DNA of 64,000 nt from Flammeovirgaceae bacterium UBA6059. GTDB lineage: Bacteria > Bacteroidota > Bacteroidia > Cytophagales > Cyclobacteriaceae. The notes under the pieces were generated by a model that saw only the letters and a program-made list of their open reading frames with translations, did not search any database and was not told the DNA's origin. Location of the stretch: positions 372,001 through 436,000 of the forward strand of contig DIYH01000035.1 in NCBI GenBank assembly GCA_002435755.1, given 5' to 3'. The position numbers and the translations under genes were made by a program. Position 1 is the first letter of the stretch. Each line of letters opens with the position of its first letter. Shown here piece by piece: positions 54,316-61,967 of the stretch.

Positions 54316-54676
54316 ATTTCATGTACTACAGTAAATATACGAGTGTTGGGTTAATACCAATTACCACATACAATGACGCTTATCTTGCTGTTGATTTTTC
54401 CATTTCATACGTTGAAAAGCCTTGACCTAGCGCTGCTAGGCCTGCTTTTTTCGCCTTTGCAATGAAAAAATCCACTACACAATCTATTACGCCTTTATAT
54501 ATCGAAATTGGTATAAGACCGTCAACGCCGGCTTGTAAACAAGAAGTCAATGAAGTTGCAAACTGAAAGCTAATCAACCGTGTCACCTCGACGTAGGAGA
54601 GGCCTTCTTAAGCGATAAGCAGACAACTTACTCCACCCCGCCGAACCAAGCAAGGTGACAAGGGTACGTTAAATAG
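54316..54676. other. Unexplained 361-base region between SixA and GT9 genes
   Basis: No recognised gene. A minus-strand open frame of 68 codons (54380-54586) has no family signature I know and may be a remnant or chance. TACCAATT occurs at 54355-54362 and its reverse complement AATTGGTA at 54506-54513, a spaced 8-base inverted repeat. The right third (54581-54660) is visibly richer in G+C than other gaps in the window and is listed separately as a possible structured RNA. Confidence 0.45.
54581..54660. ncRNA. Possible structured RNA closed by an 8-base stem
   Basis: TGTCACCT (54581-54588) and AGGTGACA (54653-54660) pair perfectly and enclose 64 bases, including GGAG/CTCC and TTAAG/CTTA pairings that could form internal helices. 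The region is not coding in any convincing frame and is rich in G+C for an intergenic stretch. No known RNA family was recognised; RNase P, tmRNA, SRP RNA and common riboswitch cores were looked for by eye. The strand is undecided. It could equally be the end of a decayed mobile element. Confidence 0.35.
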
Positions 54677-55687
54677 CTACGGTAGCCAAAAGTCAAACAC
54701 TACATCATTCATACATTTGAAATGGCCAAGAGGACATTTGTCATGGCCAATTTTAGAGCATGGTCTGCAATTGATCTTCTTGTTTTCAAATATGCTGAAT
54801 TGTGTCCTGTAAGGATACATGCCAAATTCCGGAACTGTATTTCCCCAAATGCTGAAGATCTGCTTCTTAAAAGCAGCGGCTATGTGCATCAATCCTGTAT
54901 CATGTGTAAAAACAGCACCTGCTTGTTTGATGAGAGAAGCGGATTGGTTGAGATTAAATTTTCCGCAAGCATTGAAGACCTCAGACCGCTTGTTCAACCC
55001 CTCGCGCAACTGTTCTTCATATGGAGATGAATCTTCCGTTTTCACAAAAAACTCGACAATTTCATCTCCTAACTGGGTATCCTCCTTTCCGCCAAGCAAG
55101 ACGATAGGTTTATTGATTCGATCACAAAGCTCAATCAAACGATCCTTGGGCAGCTGTTTGGTTGCAAATTTTGCTCCGATCACTACTGCATAATAACCCT
55201 GTCGGTGAGTCTCAGGCAGCCAATCCAAGTCTACTTCATCTTTTTCAGGTATGAAATAATCCAAGCCCAAAGTGTCTGATTTAATGCCAAGAGCGGAAAC
55301 CGTATCCATATAGCGATCTACAATGTGCCGATTGGGTAGCCTGTTGATCTTAAAATTGACCAGGAGCCATTTCTGCCAGTTAAGCTTGTTGAAACTCTTC
55401 GATTTTACACCCAATCTTGACTTGATCACTCGTGTACGAAGGTTGTTATGAAGATCGATGATGAAATCGAACTGTTCTTCTTTTAGACGACCGATCAGCT
55501 CTCCCAAGTTCTTTTCAAGACAATGTACCTTGTCAAGGTAAGGGTTTGATGCCAGCAAACTAGCATAGCTCTCCTTGGTTGCATAGTGCACTTCACAATC
55601 TGTCAGTTGTGATTTGACAGCTCTCACCACCGGCGTGGTTAACACAATATCTCCAATGCTGGAAAAGCGCAGTATCAGAACCTTCAT
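54677..55687 (-). CDS. GT9-family (heptosyltransferase-like) glycosyltransferase
   Basis: A 336-residue protein. The N-terminal MKVLILRFSSIGDIVLTTPVVRAVK and the C-terminal FTHDTGLMHIAAAFKKQIFSIWGNTVPEFGMYPY are the two signatures of the lipopolysaccharide heptosyltransferase family. It ends in a cysteine-rich segment (NCRPCSKIGHDKCPLGHFKC), as many GT9 proteins do. Such enzymes add heptose or a related sugar to lipid A core on the cytosolic face of the inner membrane. Bacteroidota cores do not always contain heptose, so the exact sugar is open. It is a single gene, divergent from the EVE-domain gene. Confidence 0.92.
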   Translation of the reverse strand: MKVLILRFSSIGDIVLTTPVVRAVKSQLTDCEVHYATKESYASLLASNPYLDKVHCLEKNLGELIGRLKEEQFDFIIDLHNNLRTRVIKSRLGVKSKSFNKLNWQKWLLVNFKINRLPNRHIVDRYMDTVSALGIKSDTLGLDYFIPEKDEVDLDWLPETHRQGYYAVVIGAKFATKQLPKDRLIELCDRINKPIVLLGGKEDTQLGDEIVEFFVKTEDSSPYEEQLREGLNKRSEVFNACGKFNLNQSASLIKQAGAVFTHDTGLMHIAAAFKKQIFSIWGNTVPEFGMYPYRTQFSIFENKKINCRPCSKIGHDKCPLGHFKCMNDVVFDFWLP

Positions 55688-55792
55688 TAGCTTTCTTGCA
55701 GATTTATTAATGCGAAAGTACCGGAAAAACTTCTCTGCGAATCTGATTGTTAGCGCAACAGCTTATTTTTATATCAAAGAAGAAAAAGAACA

Positions 55793-56197
55793 ATGAGATA
55801 TTGGTTAATCAAATCAGAACCTGGTACGTATTCATGGGATGATTTTGTAAAACTTGGGCGCGATCACTGGGATGGTGTGAGAAACTATCAGGCCAGAAAC
55901 AACATGAAAGATATGAAAGTAGGTGATCTGGCATTGTTCTATCACAGTGTGAAAGAAAAGTCCGTCATTGGGATTGCCGAAGTAGTTAGAGAGTTTTATC
56001 CTGATCCGACTATAGATGATGACCGCTGGGTGGTAGTTGATTTTGTACCTGTAGAGAAGCTAAATCAGCCTGTAACCCTTGATCAGATCAAAGCTGACGA
56101 AAGACTGAGTCAGATGGTATTGGTCAACAACAGTCGCCTCAGTGTACAGCCAGTGGCAAAAGAAGAATTTGACATTGTTGTAGGCATGGGCCAATAA
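55793..56197 (+). CDS. EVE-domain protein
   Basis: A 134-residue protein that is one EVE domain: YWLIKSEPGTYSWDDFVKLGRDHWDGVRNYQARNNMKDMKVGDLALFYHS, then VIGIAEVVREFYPDP, and a final part with VDFVPVEKLNQPVTLDQIK. The EVE fold is related to PUA and YTH domains and is thought to recognise modified bases in DNA or RNA. Stand-alone bacterial members are widespread and their role is not settled. It is transcribed divergently from the GT9 gene, and no restriction or modification gene lies nearby. Confidence 0.93.
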   Translation: MRYWLIKSEPGTYSWDDFVKLGRDHWDGVRNYQARNNMKDMKVGDLALFYHSVKEKSVIGIAEVVREFYPDPTIDDDRWVVVDFVPVEKLNQPVTLDQIKADERLSQMVLVNNSRLSVQPVAKEEFDIVVGMGQ

Positions 56198-56321
56198 GGG
56201 CATGAACATATAATACAGTTATTTTTACATGGAGTCCATGAGACAATTAGACAAAATATTGTATCTGGGATCAACTATGGCAGAGAATAGTGACCTTCCC
56301 AAATTATACTTTATGTAGGTA

Positions 56322-57884
56322 GTGAGAAGGGGTTGTTACATATTAAGCGTTTTGCTTTGGCTCAGTCACCTACCGGGAATGACCCAAGATCCCGAACTTG
56401 GAGATCTCGCCAATGAAAAAAGGTCCTTCATAGATCAACCCAATCGTATTGAGTTTGAGATTGGTGACAAGGATGGAGATTTCACCATTATCCCATCTCA
56501 GGAGTATGGCCTCATAGTCGTTACTGATACCCGCAACAAGACCAAAGAGGGATACATATGGAAGATGCATATGTTGGATACTGCCCTGAATAAGGTCTGG
56601 ACTAAACAGATGCCCATTGCGTTTGGCTACAACTTCCGTGGCTATGACCATAGCCTGGGTAATACCTTCATGGTTTTTGAAACCTCCTCCTATCGCAGAG
56701 AGGATATGAAACTCTTGAGAGTTGAAAACCTCAGTGGTGACACCACATGGTATGACGTAAGTACAGTCTTCCCTATTGACCTTACCTTCTTTGAAGTGGT
56801 CGACCATACTGTGATCATGAGCGGTTACGCCAACGATCGGCCTGTCGTGCTGCTCTATAATGTGAATGAACAGAAGCCGAAAGTCCTACCGGGATACTAC
56901 GGCAACAACAGCGAAATCCTGGATATCGTTACTGATGACCTAACGAAGACATTCACGGTAGTACGATCAGAAAAACTGCCAACGAAAAATTACACCGTAG
57001 TTACGAACACCTTTGATGCTGATGGTAATGAGCTGCTGGATATAAAGCTGGATCCGGGAGAGGACAAAAGCTTTATCGATGGTGAGTCTACCACCCTGGC
57101 CAATGGACAACAGTATATTGCGGGTACCTACGCCCGTAAAAAATCGGAGTACTCCAGAGGATTGTACCTTGCCAAAATTGTCAACGGTCGCCAGCAGTTG
57201 GTCCAGTATCACAATTATGCTGACCTCACCAACTTCTTCTCTTACATGCGAGCCAAGAGGGAAAACAGGATCAAACAGCGCATAGAGCGAAGGAAAATAG
57301 AGGACAAGAAGATAAGGTTCAACTATCGTCTGCTGGTTCATGACATCATTGACAAAGGTGATGAGTACATACTCGTAGGTGAGGCATATTATCCAAAATA
57401 CAGCAATACGGGTGTAGCTAACCCATTCTTTGGCTCTGCATGGGACTATCAGCGCCAAAGCTGGTATCACCCGGGATTCCTTGGTTACAAGTACACGCAT
57501 GCGGTGGTGGTTAGCTTCGATAAAGCAGGTAAGGTAAAATGGGACAACAGTTTTGAGATCAACGATGTACTGAGCTATGACCTGAAAGACTATGTACAAG
57601 TAAGCGTTGAAGATGACAAAGTTGTATTACTCTATATCTATGAAGGTCTTATCAGAACAAAGATCGTTAGCGGCAATGATGTCATTGAAGGCAAGTCTTT
57701 TGATCCCGTCCGTCTTAGTTTTGAGTACGATGTACTGCAAGACTCAGAAAAAGAGTTGGAAGGCCTTGAAAGCTGGTATGGCAAATCCTTCTACGCTTAC
57801 GGCGTACAGGAAATCCGCAATATGAAGGACAGGAATGTAAAGCTTGACCGAAAAATCTTCTACATCAATAAGATCAACTATTAG
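56322..57884 (+). CDS. Secreted protein of unknown function
   Basis: A 520-residue protein with a short signal peptide (YILSVLLWLSHLPGMTQ). The rest is beta-rich with repeated strand patterns such as TIIPSQEYGLIVVTDTRN, DHTVIMSGYANDRPVVLLYNV and DDKVVLLYIYEG, suggestive of a propeller, but no named repeat is recognised. A charged helix (YMRAKRENRIKQRIERRKIEDKKIRF) lies near residue 310. The start is a GTG at 56322, and no better codon is present. It stands between the EVE gene and pyrR; a functional link is not apparent. Confidence 0.8.
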   Translation: MRRGCYILSVLLWLSHLPGMTQDPELGDLANEKRSFIDQPNRIEFEIGDKDGDFTIIPSQEYGLIVVTDTRNKTKEGYIWKMHMLDTALNKVWTKQMPIAFGYNFRGYDHSLGNTFMVFETSSYRREDMKLLRVENLSGDTTWYDVSTVFPIDLTFFEVVDHTVIMSGYANDRPVVLLYNVNEQKPKVLPGYYGNNSEILDIVTDDLTKTFTVVRSEKLPTKNYTVVTNTFDADGNELLDIKLDPGEDKSFIDGESTTLANGQQYIAGTYARKKSEYSRGLYLAKIVNGRQQLVQYHNYADLTNFFSYMRAKRENRIKQRIERRKIEDKKIRFNYRLLVHDIIDKGDEYILVGEAYYPKYSNTGVANPFFGSAWDYQRQSWYHPGFLGYKYTHAVVVSFDKAGKVKWDNSFEINDVLSYDLKDYVQVSVEDDKVVLLYIYEGLIRTKIVSGNDVIEGKSFDPVRLSFEYDVLQDSEKELEGLESWYGKSFYAYGVQEIRNMKDRNVKLDRKIFYINKINY

Positions 57885-57904
57885 TCCACATTGACCATCC
57901 TTGT

Positions 57905-57932
57905 TTTGTTGTTCGCGATCATTCTATATTTG
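57905..57932 (+). promoter_or_regulatory. Promoter-like site of pyrR-pyrB
   Basis: TATATTTG (57925-57932) matches TAnnTTTG exactly. TTTG (57905-57908) lies 16 bases upstream, or CTTG (57900-57903) at 21 bases. The ATG of pyrR follows ten bases after the -7 element, so the leader would be very short. Confidence 0.5.
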
Positions 57933-57942
57933 AGACCAGATC

Positions 57943-58494
57943 ATGCAAAGACGCCTCCTCTTCGATAGCCATCACCTTGATATCACTATCAAAAGGCTTT
58001 GTCAACAATTAGTAGAAAATCACGATTCATTTGAGAACACCGTACTCCTTGGTATGCAACCCAGAGGTGTTTTTTTTGCTGATCGTATTGCCAAGGAGCT
58101 CAAATCAAAAGTTTCGAATGAGATTAAACTGGGTCGATTGGATACGACTTTCTACCGCGATGATTTTAGACGCAGAGATGCTCCTCTCAAGCCCAACGCT
58201 ACAGAGGTAGATTTCATCATCGAGGACAAAAAAGTGATCCTTATCGATGATGTCTTATTTACCGGTAGGTCGGTAAGAGCAGCGATGGACGCCATGATCG
58301 CATTTGGGCGTCCTGCTAAGGTTGAGTTATTGGTATTGATAGACAGAATGTATAGTCGTGATATACCTGTAGAGGCTACCTACACCGGCATGCAGGTCAA
58401 CACTATAGAGACGCAAAAGATACTAGTAGAAATCATGGAGCAGGACCGTGCCGAGGATAAAATTTGGATTATTGATAACGAATCTGTCGCGTGA
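57943..58494 (+). CDS. pyrR: PyrR-type pyrimidine regulator/uracil phosphoribosyltransferase
   Basis: A 183-residue protein of the type I phosphoribosyltransferase fold. The PRPP loop is KVILIDDVLFTGRSVRAAMDAMIAFGRPAKVELLVLIDR, and the N-terminal part has VLLGMQPRGVFFADRIAKEL and LGRLDTTFYRDDFRRR, all typical of PyrR. In Firmicutes PyrR binds the leader RNA of pyr operons and terminates transcription when UMP is high. In this gene the promoter-like site leaves almost no leader, so an attenuator before pyrR itself is not evident. Its stop overlaps the pyrB start (GTGA). Confidence 0.93.
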   Translation: MQRRLLFDSHHLDITIKRLCQQLVENHDSFENTVLLGMQPRGVFFADRIAKELKSKVSNEIKLGRLDTTFYRDDFRRRDAPLKPNATEVDFIIEDKKVILIDDVLFTGRSVRAAMDAMIAFGRPAKVELLVLIDRMYSRDIPVEATYTGMQVNTIETQKILVEIMEQDRAEDKIWIIDNESVA

Positions 58495-59417
58495 GCCAAC
58501 TCAGAAGCAAGCATCTATTAGGAATCAAAGACCTCAATGCTGAGGACATAGGGCTGATATTTGAGACTGCCGACAATTTCAAAGATGTCATCAATAGGCC
58601 TATCAAGAAGGTGCCGTCACTTAGGGACATCACCATTGCTAACGTTTTTTTTGAGAACAGTACGCGTACTAGACTTTCGTTTGAGTTAGCAGAGAAAAGG
58701 CTGTCAGCCGATGTAATCAACTTTTCATCATCCAGCAGTTCAGTAAAGAAGGGTGAAACCCTGCTGGATACGGTCAACAATATTCTGGCAATGAAGGTCG
58801 ACATGATCGTCATGAGACATGCCAGTCCGGGGGCGCCACATTTCCTATCTAAGCATATCGATGCTAACATCGTCAATGCAGGAGACGGTACTCATGAGCA
58901 TCCCACTCAGGCTTTGCTTGATACCTACTCCATTAGAGAGAGTCATGGTGATGTATCAGGCAAAAAAGTGGTTATCGTTGGTGACATCCTGCACTCGAGA
59001 GTAGCTTTGAGCAATATTTTTGCCTTACAAAAGTTAGGAGCGGAAGTAATGGTCTGTGGCCCTCCTACCTTAATCCCAAAGTTCATCTCAGGTTTGGGTA
59101 TCAAAGTGAGTCACCATGTAAAAGAAGCTCTTGCGTGGTGTGACATAGCCAATATTTTGAGGATCCAGCTCGAGCGCCAGCAAATTAAGTATTTCCCTTC
59201 CTTAAGAGAGTATTCATTGTACTATGGTGTTGACAAGGCCTTGCTTGATTCGCTTGGAAAAGAAATCACGATCATGCACCCGGGACCAATCAACCGGGGA
59301 GTAGAGATAAGTAGTGATGTAGCAGATAGTGAGCACTCAATTATTCTCAATCAGGTCGAAAATGGGGTTGCCATTAGAATGGCCATCCTTTATTTGCTTG
59401 CCGCTAAGAAGGCATAG
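58491..59417 (+). CDS. pyrB: Aspartate carbamoyltransferase catalytic subunit
   Basis: A 308-residue protein starting at a GTG that overlaps the pyrR stop by four bases. The carbamoyl phosphate site is ENSTRTRLSFELAEKRL. Further motifs are SSSSSVKKGETLLDT, MRHASPGAPHFL, GDGTHEHPTQALLD and MHPGPINRGVEI. It catalyses the second step of pyrimidine synthesis, joining carbamoyl phosphate and aspartate. No regulatory subunit gene pyrI is present nearby, which fits a PyrR-associated, unregulated trimer. A strong terminator lies about 90 bases after the stop. Confidence 0.97.
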   Translation: MSQLRSKHLLGIKDLNAEDIGLIFETADNFKDVINRPIKKVPSLRDITIANVFFENSTRTRLSFELAEKRLSADVINFSSSSSSVKKGETLLDTVNNILAMKVDMIVMRHASPGAPHFLSKHIDANIVNAGDGTHEHPTQALLDTYSIRESHGDVSGKKVVIVGDILHSRVALSNIFALQKLGAEVMVCGPPTLIPKFISGLGIKVSHHVKEALAWCDIANILRIQLERQQIKYFPSLREYSLYYGVDKALLDSLGKEITIMHPGPINRGVEISSDVADSEHSIILNQVENGVAIRMAILYLLAAKKA

Positions 59418-59499
59418 AGTATTCATCTCAATACTAATTGAACTCCCCACAATTTGCCCAAGCATGAGCATACGGCTTGTTCCAATTCGTTTAGCCCAA

Positions 59500-59536
59500 A
59501 TAAAAAAACCACCCGAAGGTGGTTTCTATTTTCTTT
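59500..59536. terminator. Bidirectional terminator between pyrB and the FecR-like gene
   Basis: AAACCACC (59506-59513), a CGAA tetraloop, then GGTGGTTT (59518-59525), a perfect 8-base stem. An A run on the left gives a good U tract for the minus strand, and CTATTTTCTTT on the right gives a weaker one for the plus strand. It serves both convergent transcripts. Confidence 0.9.
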
Positions 59537-59550
59537 AATGTACGGTTCAC

Positions 59551-60483
59551 TTAGTTACCAAGATTGTTTTTGATGATAAATCCCTCATAGAGGTCCTGGA
59601 AATCCTGTACATCCGGAGCGAGTGTGATAGCCTCTTCATATTTGGTCAAAGCATCCAACAAAAGATTATTGTCTTCGTAATAAGACGCTTCTATCAACTT
59701 ACTCAACGGAGAATCTTCTTCTACCTCAGCCCGGAGCGCCTCAATATCACCACTCACCGTCTCAGCATCAGAGCCAGCCATTCTCTTGATTCCATAGTCA
59801 CCAGATACGATATCATCATTGCCAGTCACCTTGACATTCAGTATAACTAAACGCTCCTTCGCAAGTGCATCACTGTTAAAGTCTAGCTTCAGCATGGATT
59901 TGTCCGTCTCCTCACGCATCACGACTTCATCGAAGATATTCTTCAAGGTCACGGTATATCCTTCAGCTCCTTCGATCTCTTTCCACCTTATGATAGCATC
60001 AGGATTATATATATCAATAGAATTAGGTAACAGAACTTGAATGGCTGAACTACTTGTAGCACGCTCAACAGCTCCTGTTACTGCCATATTCTGCTTGTAA
60101 TTACTACTGCCATCTGTCTCATTCATTTTGGCCATAATGTAATTAGCATACCTTCCAGCAGCAGTGGAAGTCCCTGTATTCATTCTGTTTTCCAGATCAG
60201 TTACGGCATAGGTACCTGCTTGCTTTACTTCGTAAGTCTTGCCTGTTTTGTGCATTAAGCCGATGTAAGAACCTTCAGCTGCTACGACCTCATCGCCCGA
60301 AAAGAGTGAAGAGCCCGTTCTCAACGCTTCTGTTTGTCCATTTCTTTTGACCTGATTGTCTCCTTTGTTAGCCAGTACCCTAAATGAGAATGATTGACCA
60401 TAAGAAACCGTAGCTGCGAGCATCAAAGCTGATACTAATAGTGATGAAAAAAGAGGTCTCATAGTTTTGTGATTAAATTTCAT
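59551..60483 (-). CDS. Secreted FecR-like domain protein, partner of CHASE2 protein
   Basis: A 310-residue protein with a signal peptide (LFSSLLVSALMLAATVSYGQ). Residues 32-110 resemble a FecR-type beta domain (VLANKGDNQVKRNGQTEALRTGSSLFSGDEVVAAEGSYIGLMHKTGKTYEV). A middle beta domain (WKEIEGAEGYTVTLKNIFDEVV) and a C-terminal helical, TPR-like part follow. There is no membrane helix, so it is not a classic FecR sigma regulator. It is the downstream gene of a pair with a CHASE2 membrane protein, 99 bases apart, and probably works with it in the periplasm. Function beyond that is unknown. Confidence 0.75.
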   Translation of the reverse strand: MKFNHKTMRPLFSSLLVSALMLAATVSYGQSFSFRVLANKGDNQVKRNGQTEALRTGSSLFSGDEVVAAEGSYIGLMHKTGKTYEVKQAGTYAVTDLENRMNTGTSTAAGRYANYIMAKMNETDGSSNYKQNMAVTGAVERATSSSAIQVLLPNSIDIYNPDAIIRWKEIEGAEGYTVTLKNIFDEVVMREETDKSMLKLDFNSDALAKERLVILNVKVTGNDDIVSGDYGIKRMAGSDAETVSGDIEALRAEVEEDSPLSKLIEASYYEDNNLLLDALTKYEEAITLAPDVQDFQDLYEGFIIKNNLGN

Positions 60484-60582
60484 ATTACTGTTTCGTGGAG
60501 TTCATAGCACATTTGGTGCCGGAAACTCACACCGTTATAAGGAATTGAATATCAAATTGTTATATTCCAATAATTTACAAAT

Positions 60583-61827
60583 TTACAACTTCTTTATTTT
60601 AGATAGTTCTTTTCTTCCCTGTTTAGACAATAAGTTCTTAATTACTCCATAGTAAACCTCCAGAGCATCGCCTGAGAGCGCTACCGCAATAAACGCGATG
60701 GTTAAGTCAAGTTCATAGTTGAATGAGTCAAAGACCTGTATAGTCAGGTACATCAGAAAAAGGATCAGGATGATCTGTATTAACTTAGTCGTACCGTCAT
60801 ACCATGTGGGTATAGTCTTATAAATAAGGGAGAACAATGTCACCGTCAAATAGAGCAAAACCACACTGATAATCAATCCCTTGGTTTCTGACATCCGGTT
60901 GATATAGTCCTCATTTAGAATCATTGCGACAATGTTTGCATGGATCACTCCTCCGAACATGTCGGCATCTGACTTACCAGCGTATTTTGCGTTAATAGGA
61001 GTATAGTATTTATCGTCAGTAGACAATCGATCTCCCAGCTGACTGCCCATAAAGCACATGATCACAATTTTGTCCTCAATTACGCTAGGATCAAAATTCT
61101 CCATAAACACATCCGTGAAATCAAGTGCAAAAAAAGTGGTGCCATACCTAGTTGCTCCAAAGTCCATCACATTACCACGATAGTTGATCACTTCTACGTC
61201 ATTACCTCTGTTGACGAACTTCTCCGCCTTTTCCGGAGCATAGGTATCCACCAACTTCACACCAAAAGCCAGATAATCCTGATCTCCAGACCTTTCTTTC
61301 ACTGCAAACTCCCGAGTATTTTTTAAATCATCCTGCTGTGTGGCTCCCGGTGCTATGAGGTTGGCAAAGCCAATTTCAGCATGTTGAGTAAATCTAGGCA
61401 AGGTGACATCCAATGAGTCAAATGCATCCGTAGCTGGATTGTAGAGAAGTTTGTTGACGAGTACTAGGTTTTCCACTTTGGAAAAAGATTCTTCTAGCAT
61501 CGCATCGCCAATAGAATCCTTAGGCACTCTAAAAAAAGTATCAACGCCTATTACTTTAGGGTTGTGATCATTTATGATGTTGATCAATTCTGCGATACCA
61601 GCTCTCGGGAGCAAACCAATGTTGACCAATACTACATCTTCTTGAACAGGAAGTGGCTCTCTTAATTGGGAGTAGACCACATCAGTCAATTTCACATCAC
61701 TCAATGCCTCACCGATGGGGTCAAACATATCGAAAATCTTCATTTGGGTCATGTTTTGAAAGAGCCACATGAGACCCAATATGAAAAGCGTACCAAAAAT
61801 GGTGTCAAGCCAGAATTTTCGAAACAT
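60583..61827 (-). CDS. CHASE2-domain membrane sensor protein
   Basis: A 414-residue protein. One N-terminal membrane helix (FWLDTIFGTLFILGLMWLF) is followed by a large periplasmic CHASE2 domain (about residues 60-300: VVLVNIGLLPRAGIAELINIINDHNPKVIGVDTFF, DKIVIMCFMGSQLGDRLSTDDKYYTPIN, GGVIHANIVAMILNEDYINRM) and three C-terminal helices. CHASE2 is an extracellular sensor normally fused to kinases, cyclases or proteases, and here no output domain follows. It would need a separate partner. The FecR-like secreted protein is encoded next on the same strand. Confidence 0.9.
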   Translation of the reverse strand: MFRKFWLDTIFGTLFILGLMWLFQNMTQMKIFDMFDPIGEALSDVKLTDVVYSQLREPLPVQEDVVLVNIGLLPRAGIAELINIINDHNPKVIGVDTFFRVPKDSIGDAMLEESFSKVENLVLVNKLLYNPATDAFDSLDVTLPRFTQHAEIGFANLIAPGATQQDDLKNTREFAVKERSGDQDYLAFGVKLVDTYAPEKAEKFVNRGNDVEVINYRGNVMDFGATRYGTTFFALDFTDVFMENFDPSVIEDKIVIMCFMGSQLGDRLSTDDKYYTPINAKYAGKSDADMFGGVIHANIVAMILNEDYINRMSETKGLIISVVLLYLTVTLFSLIYKTIPTWYDGTTKLIQIILILFLMYLTIQVFDSFNYELDLTIAFIAVALSGDALEVYYGVIKNLLSKQGRKELSKIKKL

Positions 61828-61890
61828 ACTATGGCGGAGTTAAGGATTTTGGAAAACCAGATTTAATAGTCTTGAAATAAACAAAATCCC

Positions 61891-61906
61891 TAATCTTTAA
61901 AGATTA
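61891..61906. promoter_or_regulatory. Perfect 16-base palindrome upstream of CHASE2 and meaB
   Basis: TAATCTTTAAAGATTA is a perfect palindrome located 64 bases before the CHASE2 start and 62 bases before the meaB start. The central position between divergent genes suggests an operator, but it could be a chance A+T-rich palindrome. Confidence 0.45.
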
Positions 61907-61967
61907 AAAGTAGCAATTTTATGGGCAATGTAAAATTAAATCAATTTAATATTATAAAAATACAATT

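Noticed and set aside
54380..54586. 68-codon minus-strand frame as a gene
   Set aside because: No recognised motif, no ribosome site, and it runs into the possibly structured region; kept only as part of the unexplained stretch.
56229..56318. 29-codon frame ending three bases before the secreted protein gene at 56322
   Set aside because: It could be a leader peptide, but there is no ribosome site, no amino-acid run and no attenuator-like structure.
57885..57942. PyrR attenuator before pyrR
   Set aside because: The 58-base gap contains a promoter-like site and no terminator/antiterminator hairpins.
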